DNA from: CAZOZZ01 sp965247425
GTDB taxonomy: Bacteria > Acidobacteriota > Terriglobia > 20CM-2-55-15
Length of the DNA: 64,000 nucleotides
Direction of reading: 5' to 3'
NCBI GenBank assembly: GCA_965247425.1
Contig: OZ252023.1
Span: forward strand, 3,844,001-3,908,000
In this document: positions 9,500 through 18,417 of the stretch, in pieces
Layout: every line of letters starts with the position of its first letter
Position numbering within the stretch: the stretch's first letter is position 1
The notes under the pieces: generated by a model
What the model saw: only the letters and a program-made list of their open reading frames with translations
Database searches by the model: none
Told to the model about the DNA's origin: nothing
Program-made: the position numbers and the translations under genes

Positions 9500-10116
9500 G
9501 TGAAACGAAGTACAGAGACAAAAGCATATAACAAAATACGACACAGTGGTGCAGGGTGGGCTGTCTCCCAGCATGACTTCGCGCTTTTGGGAAGCCGTTC
9601 GTCTATTGATCTCTCCCTGTACCGTCTCGTTCAGAAAGGCGTGATCCGCAGGATCATCCGTGGCATTTACGACTACCCTCGTTCGAGCGAGCTACTCCGC
9701 CGCCAGCTCGGCCCGGAACTAGACCAGTGGCCCGGGCACTCGCGCGCAAGTTCGGCTGGCGGAAACCACCCAGTGGCATAGCCGCGCAGAACATCCTGGG
9801 ACTTTCGACACAAGTCCCGGCGAAGACCGTGTATCTGTCTGACGGCCCGGCCCGGCGTTAAATGGTCGGCCGGACTACGCCGGTGTTCGAGCACACCGCA
9901 CTCAAGGAAGCCGGCTTCAAGCTGCGGGAGAGTTCCCTCATTGTCCACGCGCTGAAGTCCCTGGGACAAGAAAACATCACTCCAGAAGTCCTCACGAAGA
10001 TTCGGAGATGGCTGGATCCCAGCATCAGGAAGCAGGTTCTCTCCGACACCCAGACCGCGACTGGATGGGTTTATGCCGCTATTCGCGACATCTGCTACGA
10101 GGACGTCGATGGATAA
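9500..10116 (+). pseudogene. AbiEi-type (DUF6088) antitoxin, frameshifted and with an internal stop
   Basis: A GTG at 9500 starts a frame with AVSQHDFALLGSRSSIDLSL and KGVIRRIIRGIYDYPR, the winged-helix N-terminus of AbiEi/DUF6088 antitoxins. At about 9733 the frame shifts; the next frame gives ALARKFGW and NILGLSTQVPAKTVYLSDGP, then meets TAA at 9859-9861 within ARR*MVGRTTP, and continues in the same frame to 10116 (EVLTKIRRWLDPSI). With one base repaired and the stop ignored, the full family length is present. It was the antitoxin of the toxin relic that follows. Confidence 0.75.
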
Positions 10117-10305
10117 GGTGTCCCGACTTTCGGCAGCCCACCGCCGGGATCTTTTCGAGGAATCGGCACACCCACGCGGGATCAGCCCCGCCGTGATTGA
10201 AAAGGATTTCTGGGTGTGCTGGGTGTTGAAGCAACTCTTTTGCCGATCCGGAGCTTGGCACCCGCCTGGTCTTCAAGGGCGGGACCTCTCTCTCCTGGTG
10301 CAGCC
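10109..10305 (+). pseudogene. Truncated, frameshifted AbiEii-type nucleotidyltransferase toxin
   Basis: The ATG at 10109 overlaps the end of the AbiEi relic. The sequence RGISPAVIEKDFWVCWVLKQLF is the start of AbiEii/nucleotidyltransferase toxins. An extra T in CTCTTTTGCC shifts the frame; the next frame gives DPELGTRLVFKGGTSLS, which contains the family's GGTSL motif, and then homology stops at about 10300. About three quarters of the toxin is missing, replaced by the tail of a convergent relic. Confidence 0.75.
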
Positions 10306-10339
10306 GCTATTGAAATCAGTCGAGCCGGGGACTTGATCG

Positions 10340-10511
10340 CCCGGCAATCGGCGTTCTGGCGAACAAAGTCGTCGACATCCATGTCCTCGATTGTTGGCGG
10401 CCGCCGAACGCGCTTCATCTTGCCGTTGATGAAGATGGTCTCGTATTCTTGACGCCGCTTCGCCTTCGCCGCCTTCTCTGCCCGGCTCAGCTTTCGCTTT
10501 CGCTTACTCAT
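10340..10511 (-). pseudogene. 3'-truncated small basic hypothetical protein
   Basis: From ATG 10511 the frame reads MSKRKRKLSRAEKAAKAKRR, then IFINGKMKRVRRPPTIEDMD and FVRQNAD. This looks like a conserved short protein of unknown function. After QNAD (about 10345) the frame runs into unrelated sequence that belongs to the deletion junction with the AbiEii relic. Its start region is intact, so a chimeric product could still be made. Confidence 0.5.
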
Positions 10512-10597
10512 GCCAGTTCCTACGCATACAGTTCCCATCCAAATGACTGCAGTCGCTGTCAACTCCAATCGGTTGCTATGAGGGCCAGCTTTCTCAC

Positions 10598-11521
10598 CTA
10601 CACCGAATCACGTTCGAAAGCGATTCGCCAGCGCTTCTTGGGATTCTCAAAGCGAACCTTCTCTGCCGAGAATGCGGCCGGATCATACTTTCTGCCAAGC
10701 CACTGCACCATGCTCGCGTACTCTTCGTGCGTCCGATCGCCAAGAACTTCCAACAGCTCCTGGTAGCCGGGCACGCCACCACAGTCTTCCGGGGGACACG
10801 CCCGGGCGCCATCAAGGCACTTGGGATATCTCTTCCGCGGGATTCGGTCCGTGACCTGTTCAAGCACGATCTCGTGTTCCCACCCATCGCCAAAGTCATA
10901 CTCGTATTCGGCCGAGGTTCCAGGTTCCCTGAAGTACTCCACAATCGGGACCTTCCAACCGGCCAGAAACGGATCGACGTCTTCGAAAGAGTCGTCCGGG
11001 ATCCCAATCTGAGCCACAGCGCCAGTTTTGGGGTCTTGAATTCGGAAGGCGTGCAAGTGGTAGTCCAGCCATCCCATGGCGTCTTGGATCGCTACGTGCA
11101 GATCCCAGAAACTGTACTTCGCTGGGACCGCGATTCGGCGCCACACCGCGGGCTCGATTCCTCTAAGAGTTATCCTGAACTGGAAAGCCAGCTCTTTCGT
11201 GTTCATGACGCGCACTCGGTCTGTCTGTCCAACGGTTGTTGGCTTACCTGCGGCGGCCGCGTGATTCTGAATCGATGATGGAGCGGCTTGCTCATCTGAC
11301 GAAAACAGCTCTTCAAGCAGTTTCCGGGCCTCACGGAGACCTTCTTCTGTAAACACCACCGATTTAGCTTTTCCACGAGGGTCCGTCATGAAACCTTTCT
11401 CATGTAGCCGGTTCATGGCGTCCCAATCGAAGCCCTTCCATGCACGAGCGCCATTGTGAATCCCGAGATACAGAAGGGCCAACACCGTGCGATCGATCTT
11501 GTCGTTATCTAACTGCATCAT
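10598..11521 (-). CDS. DUF6429 - plasmid pRiA4b ORF-3-like fusion protein
   Basis: A 307-residue protein from the first ATG of an ATGATG pair at 11521, preceded by a strong GGAGGGGG site. Residues 1-70 (DNDKIDRTVLALLYLGIHNG, then FDWDAMNRLHEKGFM) match the small DUF6429 family. After a linker, about residues 115-300 are the pRiA4b ORF-3/IS1096 TnpR-like fold: FRITLRGIEPAVWRRIAVP, FWDLHVAIQDAMGW, EYDFGDGWEHEIVLE and CLDGARACPPEDCGGVPGY. Such proteins are widespread but uncharacterised. The fusion is uncommon; the two parts usually occur separately. It stands alone and appears intact. Confidence 0.75.
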   Translation of the reverse strand: MMQLDNDKIDRTVLALLYLGIHNGARAWKGFDWDAMNRLHEKGFMTDPRGKAKSVVFTEEGLREARKLLEELFSSDEQAAPSSIQNHAAAAGKPTTVGQTDRVRVMNTKELAFQFRITLRGIEPAVWRRIAVPAKYSFWDLHVAIQDAMGWLDYHLHAFRIQDPKTGAVAQIGIPDDSFEDVDPFLAGWKVPIVEYFREPGTSAEYEYDFGDGWEHEIVLEQVTDRIPRKRYPKCLDGARACPPEDCGGVPGYQELLEVLGDRTHEEYASMVQWLGRKYDPAAFSAEKVRFENPKKRWRIAFERDSV

Positions 11522-11881
11522 TTTATTCCCCCTCCGAGAGGCCAACTGGGAACGTGCGTCGAGAAGACGGGAGAGTTCCTGTTCGCCGCGCGTCTCACGA
11601 ACAAGTCTAAGATGTCGTCTGTCACTCGCAGTCTCCTGTGTCAACTAGAGGATTGGCGGTGCGATGCGGGGTGTCCTCTGCTCCCTGATTCTAATCCGGT
11701 GAGGTTGCTCCAGACTACGCCAACGCCACCGATCGGCCAGATACCACGGGACCAGGCCCGTGACGTACGCTGCTAGATCATACAGATCGAAAGTTCCGCT
11801 CGATAAACCGAAATTAGGGTATTGAGGGCTCTGCTCCCTAATTGTTGCTCCCTAATTGTTCGTCAGATCGTGGCGGCGTGT
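11522..11881. other. Intergenic stretch with short repeats
   Basis: This stretch holds no convincing gene. It contains the second copy of the 21-base repeat (11819-11839), overlapping a 14-base tandem duplication of GCTCCCTAATTGTT at 11833-11846 and 11847-11860. The repeat lies just past the stop of the monooxygenase gene, on its 3' side, as copy 1 lies past the metalloprotease. Confidence 0.5.
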
Positions 11882-12226
11882 CTATATGTTCTGAAAGTGA
11901 CTGTAGACGGTAATGTCCATACCTTTGGTAGCCTTCGTCAATACTTCCGAAGGATTGCCGAAGACTTCCAACGACAAATCTGCTGTGCCGATCAGGGCAC
12001 CCATCGTGTCGCCAAGATTGGCAATATGCTGCAGCAAAGCATCGGAGTCTTTGTAGCGCTCGCGCACAACACACTCGGTGTGATCTTCATTGAAGAACCA
12101 GTCGTACTGCAACGTACCGGAGTCTTTTTCGCGAACACTGTCCATGCACGTCTGTGCGACAGTCTTAAAATCGTCGAGTCGTCCGTGATGAATCTTCAAA
12201 CGGGCCGTTATCTGTAGTTCGTTCAT
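11882..12226 (-). CDS. Antibiotic biosynthesis monooxygenase (ABM) domain protein
   Basis: A 114-residue single-domain protein: ITARLKIHHGRLDDFKTVAQ, then EKDSGTLQYDWFFNEDHTEC and VVRERYKDSDALLQHIANL. This is the dimeric ferredoxin-like ABM/quinol monooxygenase fold (YgiN type, about 100 residues). Members oxidise quinol-like substrates or degrade haem; the substrate here cannot be read from the sequence. It has no partner gene and its upstream region is unremarkable. Confidence 0.75.
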   Translation of the reverse strand: MNELQITARLKIHHGRLDDFKTVAQTCMDSVREKDSGTLQYDWFFNEDHTECVVRERYKDSDALLQHIANLGDTMGALIGTADLSLEVFGNPSEVLTKATKGMDITVYSHFQNI

Positions 12227-12559
12227 GATGTATGTCCTTGGTCGGCGGATTATCTATACGCGTCCGTCCGATGTGCCATTGCTAAGACGTTATAACGCCA
12301 CCCCGTCCGTTTGCGCAAATTCGGCTCGCAATGGCAGGACTCCGCAAGCAGCCACCATTCACCGACACCTTGCGTCCCGATCTGTATGGGGCCCTCAGAT
12401 TGATAATTCCCTACTTGCCTTAAATCAAAAAGGAATCAATCGTCGCGAGACAGTGGGGAATAGCTTCATGGTTTGAACCGCCGGTCCCGGAACGCGTTGT
12501 GGATCGTTGACTTGTCCTTCAGAGTGATGACTCTCAGATATCGGCTACGCAGTTCATCA
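12227..12559. other. Stretch without a recognisable gene
   Basis: I see no supported gene. On the minus strand about 12475-12560 reads RYLRVITLKDKSTIHNAFRD, which could be the tail of a lost protein, but there is no start and no family match that I can name. Confidence 0.3.
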
Positions 12560-12859
12560 TCAGGAACCTTCGGGTTCATCGACTTCTTGCGCGCCATGCC
12601 AGACCGCAACGATCCAGATCGTTTTCTTGTTTACGCGATAGAAGAAACGGTAAGGACTGACGATAACCTCCCGATGCGGTAGCTCCGGGAACTCCGGAAT
12701 TGCGCGACCGGAGTCCGGGAACTCTTGCAGTCGCCTCAATCTTCGTTCGGTACGGTCACGAAGACGCCGAGCCGCTGCAGGATTGTCCTTCCGGATGTGT
12801 TCAAGGCCTTCAAGAAACTGCTTTCGCGCGGACGGCGTGAAGCGAACCCTCACGATCAA
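12560..12859 (-). CDS. RelE/ParE-family toxin
   Basis: A 99-residue protein with the ParE/RelE fold pattern: RVRFTPSARKQFLEGLEHIR, AAARRLRDRTERRLRRLQEF, PELPHREVIVSPYRFFYRV and IWIVAVWHGAQ. The length fits ParE/RelE toxins. Its start overlaps the antitoxin stop by four bases (ATGA), the normal antitoxin-first arrangement. The frame is intact, so this is one of two apparently live toxin-antitoxin pairs here. The target (gyrase or ribosome-bound mRNA) cannot be decided by eye. Confidence 0.85.
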   Translation of the reverse strand: MIVRVRFTPSARKQFLEGLEHIRKDNPAAARRLRDRTERRLRRLQEFPDSGRAIPEFPELPHREVIVSPYRFFYRVNKKTIWIVAVWHGAQEVDEPEGS

Positions 12860-13131
12860 CCGTTCGAAAGGAGCCTGTCCGCGTCTCGAAGAACACTGTC
12901 GAGTGAGTGTCCTTTACCCAAGGCGATCTCGTTTTCACCTGCCGCTATGAGCCGGAGTAGTTCATGTTCCTTCTGCGACCGCTCGTAGGCTTCCACACTG
13001 AGCAGGACGGCGGTGGCCCGGCCCCTCTGAGTGATGACCCAGGGCTCGTCGGTTTTCTTGATCTTGTCCAGAATGGATGCTGCATCTTGGCGCAGGTCGG
13101 TCACGGGGACAATCTTAGGGATCTTCGCCAT
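12856..13131 (-). CDS. Phd/YefM-family antitoxin
   Basis: A 91-residue protein from ATG 13131, which follows GGAGGTTCT. The N-terminus KIVPVTDLRQDAASILDKIK and the segment EPWVITQRGRATAVLLSVEA are the classic Phd/YefM DNA-binding domain. The C-terminus is charged and would wrap the toxin. It is co-transcribed with the RelE-like toxin (overlap of four bases) and should repress their shared promoter. Confidence 0.85.
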   Translation of the reverse strand: MAKIPKIVPVTDLRQDAASILDKIKKTDEPWVITQRGRATAVLLSVEAYERSQKEHELLRLIAAGENEIALGKGHSLDSVLRDADRLLSNG

Positions 13132-13247
13132 AGAACCTCCAAACGTACTTCTAATCATACCTTCAGAGGTATCGCCCGACAAGCCTCCAGCGTTTTCGCT
13201 GCTTCCGTTTAAGGCGACTATACGTCCGAGTGACCTTGCAGAATCGA

Positions 13248-15362
13248 CTAGGGTGGAGACAACGTTGCCAATCTGGTCGCATACTCGGCTGCAATGTCCA
13301 GCCGGCCCCAGACCTCGTAAAGAGCGATCAAGCGTTCGACAGTGCTCGTCCTGCGTCGTGGAGCCTGCCGCTCGTCAGACTGTTCTAAACGTGCGTAGCC
13401 AGACAACAACAGATCTTCCGCTTCCGTGTAGCTTCCAGTCATCGTGAGCGCATCAACCAAGTTTCCTTCCGCATCGACTATCCTCCACAGTGGACTGTCT
13501 GCCCTCCGCGTGAGCTCGACAGCTTCCCTGTAGAACAGCTCGGCGCTCCTGTAGTCACCATTGCTCGCCGCCTCATCGCCACGGCGTTCGAGAACTGTCG
13601 CCAAATCCCCGAGCACTGAAGCGCTTCTCGACTCGTCGCCCGGAAACAGGCGCGTCGTCAATTCAAGTGCCTCCCTGTACAACCCTTCCTTCTCCTCAAG
13701 AATCAGGTCAGGAGCATACTCCCGCCCTTGGTTGCCGGAAGCGTAGCTCTTGCGCTCGACCAGTCCGCCAGCCGGTGGCGGTGGTGGCCTTGGGACAAAC
13801 AAATTGTCCGCCAGGAAATAAATGCTCTCCAGAATCCGGGGATCTTCTTGGGGAAGTGTCTGTCTGAGGATCGACAAGGCCTCGCGGAAGAGTCCTGTGA
13901 TCTCCGGTCGGTTTGCTTCGGCCGCACCTAGGTCCATCACAGCCGCAAGCTTGTACAAGTGAGGTGCCAACCCCGGGCTGTCGCTTCCAAGTACGCTGCG
14001 GTGAAGATCCATCGCCTCCCTCAACAGGTCAAGGCCCTCTTCTCCGTCAGTTTGAATCAATCGATAAATTCCCTCAGCCTCAAGGTTCACCCTCTGTGCT
14101 TCAATCTGCGCTCGGTCACGCTCGTTAGAGATGCGCTGAGCCTGAATCGTTGCTGTGACCGCGAATACGGTGATCAAGCTTGCAATGCTACAGGCAAAGG
14201 CGAAACCCACTTTATGGCGTCTTACAAGCTTGCGCAGTTCGTAGGCTCGGCTGGGAGGACCCGCAAGAACCGGATCATCACGGATGTGCCGGCCGATGTC
14301 CCCAGCAAATTCCGACGCGGTGGCATAGCGCCGGGTCCTGTCCTTCTCCAGCGCCTTAAGCGTGATCCATTCCAATTCCCCGCGGATCTCTTTCCTCAGG
14401 GATTTCAGCTCGGTCCGCCTGAGTTTTGCGACCTCGATCGCGGTGTCTCCCAGGCTATTCAGTCGCGTTGTAGGTGTTGGAGGTTTGTCTTCACGGATGA
14501 TTCGTCGGATCTCGTCGTATCCGGCCTCACGAAGTGATTTCGAATCGAACGGCAACGCGCCTGTCAGAATTTCGTAGAGAAGGACACCAAGCGAATAGAT
14601 GTCAGTGGTCGTGTCCACGTCCAGGGTCGTCATCTCGGCCTGTTCCGGACTCATATACTCCAGTGTGCCGATCAGAAAGCCGTGCTGCGTGAATAGTGTC
14701 TTCTCGGTCAGTCGCTGTTCGGTCGCCTTGGCCACACCGAAGTCGATGACTTTCGGTGACGGGCTCCCATCCTGCAGTTCAACCAGAACGTTTGAGGGCT
14801 TGATGTCCCGATGGATGATGCCCTTTTGATGAGCATGCTGGACGGCATTGCAGACCGTCATGAACAGGTTCAGCCTTTCGGCGGTGTTCAGCCGGTGCCG
14901 GTCACAGTAATCGGTGATCGGAACTCCGGCCACATATTCCATGACGAAGTACGGGCGGCCGTTGCCTTCTCCTGCATCGAGTACTTTGGCGATGTTGGGA
15001 TGGCTCATCAGGGCGAGGGCCTGGCGTTCGGACTCGAAACGCGCAATGACCTGCTCGGTGTCCATCCCGAGCTTGATAACCTTCAAGGCCACTCGACGAC
15101 GCATGGGCCGTTCCTGTTCCGCCAGGTAAACCTCGCCCATGCCGCCTTTACCCAACAGTTCGAGGACCTTGTAGGGACCGATGTTGTCAGGCAGGGACCG
15201 AGAGCGACGGGGGGCATCGATTGTGTCCTCGGTGGAGGCCAGAACTTCCTTCTCGGTGGGCACGCCCAAGCCCAGTTTCATCAAACACCGCGGACACAGA
15301 CCTTCGGTCTCGGTGTCCGACAGTGTCGCTCCACATTCAGGGCAGGTTCGGCCTTCGGCCAT
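13248..15362 (-). CDS. Ser/Thr protein kinase with zinc ribbon, one membrane helix and TPR-like sensor
   Basis: A 704-residue protein from ATG 15362 (GGAGAC upstream). Order: zinc ribbon (CPECGATL...CPRCLMK, residues 7-27), PknB-type kinase at about 55-330 with LGKGGMGEVYLAE (P-loop), VALKVIKLG (Lys), HRDIKPSNVLVE (catalytic loop), VIDFGVAK (metal-binding DFG) and a GTLEYMSPEQA activation loop. A single membrane helix at about 377-397 (VGFAFACSIASLITVFAVTA) is followed by a roughly 300-residue helical TPR-like region, probably outside the membrane, that would sense a partner. All catalytic residues are present. It is preceded by the common kinase promoter. Confidence 0.9.
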   Translation of the reverse strand: MAEGRTCPECGATLSDTETEGLCPRCLMKLGLGVPTEKEVLASTEDTIDAPRRSRSLPDNIGPYKVLELLGKGGMGEVYLAEQERPMRRRVALKVIKLGMDTEQVIARFESERQALALMSHPNIAKVLDAGEGNGRPYFVMEYVAGVPITDYCDRHRLNTAERLNLFMTVCNAVQHAHQKGIIHRDIKPSNVLVELQDGSPSPKVIDFGVAKATEQRLTEKTLFTQHGFLIGTLEYMSPEQAEMTTLDVDTTTDIYSLGVLLYEILTGALPFDSKSLREAGYDEIRRIIREDKPPTPTTRLNSLGDTAIEVAKLRRTELKSLRKEIRGELEWITLKALEKDRTRRYATASEFAGDIGRHIRDDPVLAGPPSRAYELRKLVRRHKVGFAFACSIASLITVFAVTATIQAQRISNERDRAQIEAQRVNLEAEGIYRLIQTDGEEGLDLLREAMDLHRSVLGSDSPGLAPHLYKLAAVMDLGAAEANRPEITGLFREALSILRQTLPQEDPRILESIYFLADNLFVPRPPPPPAGGLVERKSYASGNQGREYAPDLILEEKEGLYREALELTTRLFPGDESRSASVLGDLATVLERRGDEAASNGDYRSAELFYREAVELTRRADSPLWRIVDAEGNLVDALTMTGSYTEAEDLLLSGYARLEQSDERQAPRRRTSTVERLIALYEVWGRLDIAAEYATRLATLSPP

Positions 15363-15502
15363 CGGGTCAAGTCTCCTAGATGTGTCTACTCTTCTATAAA
15401 GAAACCGAGGCCAAGGATACAGATCGACTGGAACCAGGCCTTCGTGCCGAACAAATTGCATCTTCGCGTATGCGTCGCAACGAGCCGTGAAAAGTTGGGT
15501 AA

Positions 15503-15543
15503 ATAGTATGAAAGGCGGGAGTTGATAGCAATCAAACAGTCAC
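15503..15543 (-). promoter_or_regulatory. Kinase-type promoter A
   Basis: On the minus strand: -35 TTGCTA (15526-15531), 17-base spacer, -10 TACTAT (15503-15508), preceded by GTGACTGTTTGATTGC. The same architecture with a 17-base spacer precedes four other kinase loci (19374, 22483, 25241, 32152). It lies about 140 bases before the kinase start, leaving a long leader. Confidence 0.65.
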
Positions 15544-15679
15544 ATGGTCGTGTAACGCGTAGTTGGAAGAGTGGATTGGGCCAGCGTCGAAGTCATCTAT
15601 CAGCAGATTGAGGCACCTCTTGAGGTTGTCAGGCCAAGGATCAGTCGGAGCTCATTGGTTGGGGCCACGGCAGGATTGT

Positions 15680-18202
15680 CTACTCGTACCGCAGGGCCTT
15701 AATCGGATCGACCCGCGATGCGCGCCGGGCCGGCAGATAGCTCGCGAACGACGAGACAGCGATCATGACAAGCATGGCCAGCGTGATCGTGAGCCCGTCG
15801 GCAGGAGCCAGCCCAAATAGCAGGCTCGCGACCAATCGGCCGGCGGCCAGCGCGGCTATTAGACCGATCACAACGCCCAGGAGCACCAGCTTCAACGACT
15901 CGCCGAGCACCATTCGGGTTACGTCGCGTTGCCGGGCACCGAGCGCCATACGAATACCAATCTCGTTAGTTCGACGCACGACGTTGTACGAAGCCAATCC
16001 GAATAGACCGATCGAGGTGAGAAGGACCGCCAGTCCCCCGAACAAGGAGTAGGATTGGGCAAAGTAACGCTCCTGCGAGTACCGCTGTTCGATTTCTTCG
16101 ACTTGCGTCGAGACGTTCATGACAGGCAAGTTCGGATCGATCTCCCGGACTGCCTCCTGGATCTCGGCAATCATTCCCTGAGGATCCATCGCCGTACGCA
16201 GTTCGAATATCATGGAACCGAAGGGGAACTGTGGATAGGGGAGGTATAGGGTAGGAGGCTCCGCGTCCCGCACGTTGGCATACTTCACGTCGCGAACCAC
16301 ACCGACGACCTCGATCTCGGACGCCTCATCCGGTTCATATCCGAACCTGCTACCCAGGGGATTCTCTCCAGCGAGGAACTGTCGTGCCGCGGTGTGGTTG
16401 ATCATCGCGACGCGTGGAGCATCCGCATCGTCTGAGGTATCGAAGGTGCGGCCGGCGAGAACCGGAATCTGCATGGTCTCAAAGAACTCTGGCGATACGA
16501 TCATCATGTGGGCGACGCCCGACGGCCCTTCGACCACTTCCTGTCCCTGGAAGTGAATGCGGTTGATCCTTATGCCGCCCGACAGGAATGCCCTTTCGGA
16601 TAGGCTCACCGATCGCACTCCCGGGACGACCCCGAGGCGTTCCTTCATCCGATCGTAGAGGGAAGCGATCATATCGTCCTCGTACCCGATCAACCCCGGG
16701 TTGACGCGAAACAGCAGGATGTTGTCCGGGTCGAACCCCACATCGACGTTGCGCAGGTTTCGAAACGTCGCGAGAAACAGGCCTGCACCGATTAGCAGGA
16801 CGAGGGAAACGGCCACCTGCGCGACCATTAGCGCCTTGCTGAGTCGTGTCTTCGAACGGGCAACGCTGCGGCTGGTCTCCTTCAGGGTGGACGCCAGGTC
16901 CAGACGAGTGGCTCGCGACGCCGGTACGAGGCTGAAAGCCAAACCGGTTAGCATGCTCAATGCCGCCACAAAAAGAAACACGGTCCAGTCCAAATCCGCA
17001 GTCTGCCCCCGAGGTAGCAGTTGTCGACCCCAATAAGCGACAAGGACGCCGAGCGAACCACCGATCAGCGCGAGGACGACGCCCTCGGTAAGCAACTGCC
17101 GCACTAAGCGTGCGCGAGTCGCGCCCATTGATACTCGAATCGATATCTCCTTCCCGCGAGCCGTCGCCCGCGAGAGCAGGAGGTTGGCGACGTTGGCGCA
17201 GACGATCAGGAGGACGAGCACGACAACTGCGCTGAGGATGGCTATGGGGCGTGTCCTTTCGGAACCGACATCATAGATGCCGTGCCTGCCCGAGCTGATC
17301 CAGAGACTCGGTACCGCCGTCCGGCCCTGATTCCGCGACATCTCCCTTTCCTCGGTGGAAAGGTCTTGCAGGGACGAATCCATGCCCGCTTGTGCCGCCC
17401 GCTCGAATACGCCTTCAAAATTATCCCGGACCTGTTCGGGACCGACTCCCGACTTCAACCGGCCCATGAGCTGCAGCCACCACCAGGTCGGTTCATTCAA
17501 CCGCTCCGGTCCGCTTAGACGGAGGTCCAGGGCCAGCGGGAAATGAACGTCAAAGGCGTTGCCGGCAGGGGCTCGGATTCCAGTGTACTCTGGGGGTGTG
17601 ACGCCGACGATGGTGACTGGCACGTCGTTGATGGACACGGTTCTTCCAACCACGCCAGGATCTTCCCCAAAGCGACGACTCCAGTAGCCGTAACTGATCA
17701 TCGCGACGGGCGCAGCCGTCGCTTGATCATCCTCCATCGTTATCGTTCGACCCACCGCTGCCCCTACCCCGATGACGTTGAAATAGCTACCGGAGGCGAT
17801 GAAGGCCGAGGCAATATCAGCCTCCCCGTCGACCACCACATTCACCGACCCAAAGGGTGATGAAGCGAACATGTCGGTCAGGGTCTGGTTACTCTCCCTG
17901 AGCTGCTCGAAGATAGGGTAGGAGAACGTCTCAGAAGCACGCTCGCCGCCCGGGGCATTGGCCACGTAGCCGTAGGAGTTCCTGTTATGGGTCATATCGT
18001 TATCGCCGAACCACCTCAGCCGTACGAGTCCATCGGGATCTGTGACGGGAATTGTCCTCAACAGCTGCGTGTTGATCGCGCTGAACAGTGTGGTGTTGGC
18101 GCCGATTCCCAGAGCGAGCGACAGAACTACTACTAAGGTGAAGGTCGGGCTGCGCCTAAGGTTGCGGACGGCGTACCGAACGTCTTGGAGCAGGGTTTGC
18201 AT
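15680..18202 (-). CDS. ADOP-type ABC transporter permease (MacB/FtsX-like, duplicated)
   Basis: An 840-residue membrane protein. N-terminal MQTLLQDVRYAVRNLRRSPT and a first helix at about 20-42 are the ADOP (acidobacterial duplicated orphan permease) start. A MacB-type periplasmic domain follows, then FtsX helices at about 305-460 (ILSAVVVLVLLIVCANVANL; EISIRVSMGATRARLVRQLL), a second MacB domain and a second FtsX block ending RRASRVDPIKALRYE. No ATP-binding gene is adjacent, which is normal for the family. The start abuts a tiny lipoprotein-like frame. It is transcribed divergently from the ECF sigma pseudogene across a shared control region. Confidence 0.9.
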   Translation of the reverse strand: MQTLLQDVRYAVRNLRRSPTFTLVVVLSLALGIGANTTLFSAINTQLLRTIPVTDPDGLVRLRWFGDNDMTHNRNSYGYVANAPGGERASETFSYPIFEQLRESNQTLTDMFASSPFGSVNVVVDGEADIASAFIASGSYFNVIGVGAAVGRTITMEDDQATAAPVAMISYGYWSRRFGEDPGVVGRTVSINDVPVTIVGVTPPEYTGIRAPAGNAFDVHFPLALDLRLSGPERLNEPTWWWLQLMGRLKSGVGPEQVRDNFEGVFERAAQAGMDSSLQDLSTEEREMSRNQGRTAVPSLWISSGRHGIYDVGSERTRPIAILSAVVVLVLLIVCANVANLLLSRATARGKEISIRVSMGATRARLVRQLLTEGVVLALIGGSLGVLVAYWGRQLLPRGQTADLDWTVFLFVAALSMLTGLAFSLVPASRATRLDLASTLKETSRSVARSKTRLSKALMVAQVAVSLVLLIGAGLFLATFRNLRNVDVGFDPDNILLFRVNPGLIGYEDDMIASLYDRMKERLGVVPGVRSVSLSERAFLSGGIRINRIHFQGQEVVEGPSGVAHMMIVSPEFFETMQIPVLAGRTFDTSDDADAPRVAMINHTAARQFLAGENPLGSRFGYEPDEASEIEVVGVVRDVKYANVRDAEPPTLYLPYPQFPFGSMIFELRTAMDPQGMIAEIQEAVREIDPNLPVMNVSTQVEEIEQRYSQERYFAQSYSLFGGLAVLLTSIGLFGLASYNVVRRTNEIGIRMALGARQRDVTRMVLGESLKLVLLGVVIGLIAALAAGRLVASLLFGLAPADGLTITLAMLVMIAVSSFASYLPARRASRVDPIKALRYE

Positions 18203-18274
18203 CTAGTGAGAGGAGCAGCCGTTGTTTGAGAGCAACAAAAGAGCCAAGGACAGTAGTATCAGCGTGCGCCGCAT
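18203..18274 (-). CDS. Tiny lipoprotein-like leader peptide
   Basis: A 23-residue frame: MRRTLILLSLALLLLSNNGC, then SSH and stop. It has a basic N-terminus, a hydrophobic core and a Cys after SNNG, like a lipoprotein signal peptide with almost no mature part. The ATG is preceded by GGAGGTACCC. Its TAG directly abuts the ATG of the ADOP permease, so translation may be coupled. The same start context (GGAGGTACCCAAGAGATGCG) recurs at 35923, where the frame is different after eight codons. It may be the stump of a lost lipoprotein. Confidence 0.5.
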   Translation of the reverse strand: MRRTLILLSLALLLLSNNGCSSH

Positions 18275-18294
18275 CTCTTGGGTACCTCCGATTT

Positions 18295-18309
18295 CACCGG
18301 TTACCGGTG
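18295..18309. promoter_or_regulatory. 15-bp inverted repeat in divergent control region, copy 1
   Basis: CACCGGTTACCGGTG has two perfect 7-bp arms around one base. It lies between the leader/ADOP genes (minus) and the ECF sigma gene (plus), and the identical 15-mer lies at 35944-35958 in the paralogous region. A candidate operator for a dimeric regulator controlling both directions. Confidence 0.5.
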
Positions 18310-18417
18310 TGCGTCTATCGGTGTATAAAGCAAATGAGCGCGGAAGTTACGGCCAGAGATAAATATTGTGTTAGAGGCGGGCTCCTCTAGACTCAATAGT
18401 GTCAAGAAGAGGAGGGC

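Noticed and set aside
10598..11521. The pRiA4b ORF-3 domain as evidence for a plasmid
   Set aside because: The family is named after a plasmid gene but is widespread in chromosomes. No replication or mobilisation genes are present and efp is in the window.
18203..18274. A functional small lipoprotein
   Set aside because: Only three residues remain after the lipobox Cys, so it is listed as a leader or stump without a claimed function.
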